Notes under the pieces: generated by a model
The model's database searches: none
What the model was told of the DNA's origin: nothing
What the model saw: the letters and a program-made list of their open reading frames with translations, nothing else
Shown here: in pieces, positions 20,252-21,615 of the stretch
Layout of the letters: every line of letters starts with the position of its first letter
How positions within the stretch are numbered: the first letter of the stretch is position 1
Translations under genes and position numbers: made by a program
Assembly (NCBI GenBank): GCA_019424135.1
Contig: JAHYZZ010000002.1
Coordinates: 1 to 21,615, forward strand
Origin: Lachnospiraceae bacterium
GTDB taxonomy: Bacteria; Bacillota; Clostridia; Lachnospirales; Lachnospiraceae
DNA: 21,615 bases
Direction of reading: 5' to 3'

Positions 20252-21094
20252 ATGAAGAAAAAACTGATGTCAGTGTTTTTAGCAGGAATGATGGTGTTTT
20301 CGATGGCCGGATGTGGAAACGGCAGTAAGAAAACGACGGAAAAGACAGAAATCCAGGTGTTTATTGCGGCCAGCCTGAACACGGTGATGGAGGAACTGGC
20401 CTCAAGATATCAAAAGATTCAGCCCAATGTCAACATTATCTTTAATGTAGACAGTTCAGGGACTTTGTTGACCCAGATCGAGGAAGGTTATGAGTGTGAT
20501 ATCTTTTTTTCTGCAGCTCAAAAGCAGATGGATGATCTGGAGGCTGATGGACTGGTAAAAGACGAAACCCGTGCAAATGTAGTCAATAATCAGGTTGTGG
20601 TAGTATCCTTAAAAGGCAGTGATACGAAAGTGACGGGACTTAAGACACTTAATCATGCCCAGAGTATTGCACTGGCAGGCGCAAGTGTACCAGTGGGACG
20701 TTATACCAGAGAGGCTTTGATTAAACTGGGAATTTTAGACGGATCAAAGGCCGCAGAAGAATACACAACAGAAGAAATATCGAAAGCCTTTGGTGGTGTA
20801 GAGATCAGTGAACAGGATAATGTCAGTAAAGTATTGACGGCTGTGGTGGAAGGATCCTGTGAAGTGGGAATGACTTACTACTCTGATACGTATGGATACG
20901 AAAAGGATCTGGATATTCTGGAAACAGTCAGCTATGATCTGACAGGAGATGTGATCTATCCGATCTGCCAGGTGGTCAATGAAGAGGCAGATGAGCTTCA
21001 GACAGAGGCGGCGGCAGATTTTTATGAGTTTATCTTGTCTGATGAGGCAAAAGAAGTGTTTGACTCTTATTATTTTGACACAGATATAGAATGA
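20252..21094 (+). CDS. modA: Molybdate ABC transporter substrate-binding lipoprotein
   Basis: ModA captures molybdate outside the membrane and hands it to ModBC. The 280-residue protein begins with a lipoprotein signal: Met-Lys-Lys-Lys, a hydrophobic stretch and the lipobox SMAGC with Cys21 as the likely lipidated residue. The mature part opens with the family signature IQVFIAASLNTVMEEL, has NVDSSGTLLTQIEEGYECDIFFSA and ends in the standard periplasmic-binding fold. The chosen ATG at 20252 follows AGGAG (20239-20243); a GTG at 20222 lies inside the previous gene. Being in the same operon as cofactor genes supports molybdate (or tungstate) as the ligand; the two cannot be told apart by sequence alone. 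Confidence 0.93.
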   Translation: MKKKLMSVFLAGMMVFSMAGCGNGSKKTTEKTEIQVFIAASLNTVMEELASRYQKIQPNVNIIFNVDSSGTLLTQIEEGYECDIFFSAAQKQMDDLEADGLVKDETRANVVNNQVVVVSLKGSDTKVTGLKTLNHAQSIALAGASVPVGRYTREALIKLGILDGSKAAEEYTTEEISKAFGGVEISEQDNVSKVLTAVVEGSCEVGMTYYSDTYGYEKDLDILETVSYDLTGDVIYPICQVVNEEADELQTEAAADFYEFILSDEAKEVFDSYYFDTDIE

Positions 21095-21615
21095 AAGAAG
21101 GGCGGGGCAGTTTGGAAGAGATCTTAGATATCTTAAGGGAACTAGACTGGAGTCCCTTATATATTTCATTAAAAACCGGGGTGGTGGCTACCTTTTTTTC
21201 CTTTTTCCTTGGTATTTTTGCGGCCAGAAAGGTGATGAGAGCCGGGAAGAGAGTACGGGCATTTATTGATGGAATTTTCACGCTTCCCATGGTGTTGCCT
21301 CCGACGGTAGCAGGATTTTTCCTGTTACTTATCTTTAGCCGGAGGCGTCCGCTTGGAATGTTCCTATTTGAAAATTTTGATATGAAGGTAGTTCAGACTT
21401 GGATTGGCTGCGTGATCGCAGCCACAGTAATCGCATTTCCTCTGATGTATCGTAATGCCAGAGCAGCTTTTGAACTGATGGACGTGAATTTGATCTATGC
21501 AGCCCGTACGCTGGGAATGAACGAGGCAAAGATTTTCTGGAAGGTAACAGTTCCGGCTGCAGGCCCTGGGATTTTGTCTGGCACTATTTTAACTTTTGCA
21601 AGGGCAATGGGAGAA
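21091..21615 (+). CDS. modB: Molybdate ABC transporter permease, N-terminal part (cut by window edge)
   Basis: ModB is the membrane channel of the molybdate importer. The first 175 residues are present and the 3' end lies outside the window. Hydrophobic segments include about residues 25-45 (ISLKTGVVATFFSFFLGIFA), 66-86 and 105-125. The EAA-type loop that docks the ATPase reads AARTLGMNEAKIFWKVTVPAA, and LPPTVAGFFLLLIF is typical of ModB. The ATG at 21091 overlaps the modA stop (ATGA) without a clear ribosome site; a TTG at 21112 behind AAGGGCGGGG is an alternative. The next gene would be expected to be modC. Confidence 0.92.
   Translation, partial: MKEGRGSLEEILDILRELDWSPLYISLKTGVVATFFSFFLGIFAARKVMRAGKRVRAFIDGIFTLPMVLPPTVAGFFLLLIFSRRRPLGMFLFENFDMKVVQTWIGCVIAATVIAFPLMYRNARAAFELMDVNLIYAARTLGMNEAKIFWKVTVPAAGPGILSGTILTFARAMGE

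Overview
The window looks like a chromosomal segment of a spore-forming, anaerobic Clostridia member, most likely Lachnospiraceae. The reasons are a SpoIVA C-terminus, a low-to-mid GC AGGAGG-led gene style, an RqcH-type NFACT protein, an ATCase with a separate PyrI subunit, and the paired Fe-S scaffold and 'GGGtGRT' genes. I see no phage, transposon, CRISPR array or tRNA gene; most genes are housekeeping and intact. The window cuts spoIVA at its left edge and modB at its right edge.

Layout. (1) 2-2021, plus strand: end of spoIVA, a stand-alone MogA/MoaB-type gene, rnhA (RNase HI), and the RNase P RNA gene rnpB right behind it. (2) 2024-3975, minus strand: a nitroreductase, pyrB and pyrI read as one operon that converges on rnpB with almost no spacer. 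(3) 4103-6653, plus: pheA (chorismate mutase/prephenate dehydratase) and a DUF815 AAA ATPase, ended by a hairpin shared with rqcH. (4) 6635-8374, minus: rqcH. (5) 8438-14977, plus: a long housekeeping run yicC-gmk-rpoZ-rimO-pgsA-cinA and a membrane-anchored GNAT fusion protein; its promoter is interleaved with the opposing rqcH promoter. (6) 14998-16934, plus: a NifU/IscU-like scaffold protein and the uncharacterised GGGtGRT protein, closed by a strong terminator. (7) 17001-21615, plus: a molybdenum operon consisting of a sigma-A-like promoter, a Moco-type riboswitch with a terminator/antiterminator switch, a MoeA-like protein with a C-terminal cysteine cluster, moaA, a MOSC-MogA fusion, modA and modB.

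How the genes work together. The last operon joins early cofactor synthesis (MoaA), later molybdopterin-handling domains (MoeA-like and MogA), a MOSC sulfur-carrier domain and molybdate import (ModA/ModB). The 5' leader appears able to switch the whole set off when cofactor is plentiful. moaC, moaD, moaE and modC are not in the window. MoCF (MogA/MoeA-fold) domains occur in four separate proteins here (MogA, CinA, MoeA-like, MOSC-MogA). The features that most deserve a second look are the riboswitch switch design, the MoeA-like Cys tail, the GNAT-TM-extracytoplasmic fusion, the scaffold/GGGtGRT pair, the interleaved divergent promoters at 8426-8466, and the pyrI/rnpB convergence.
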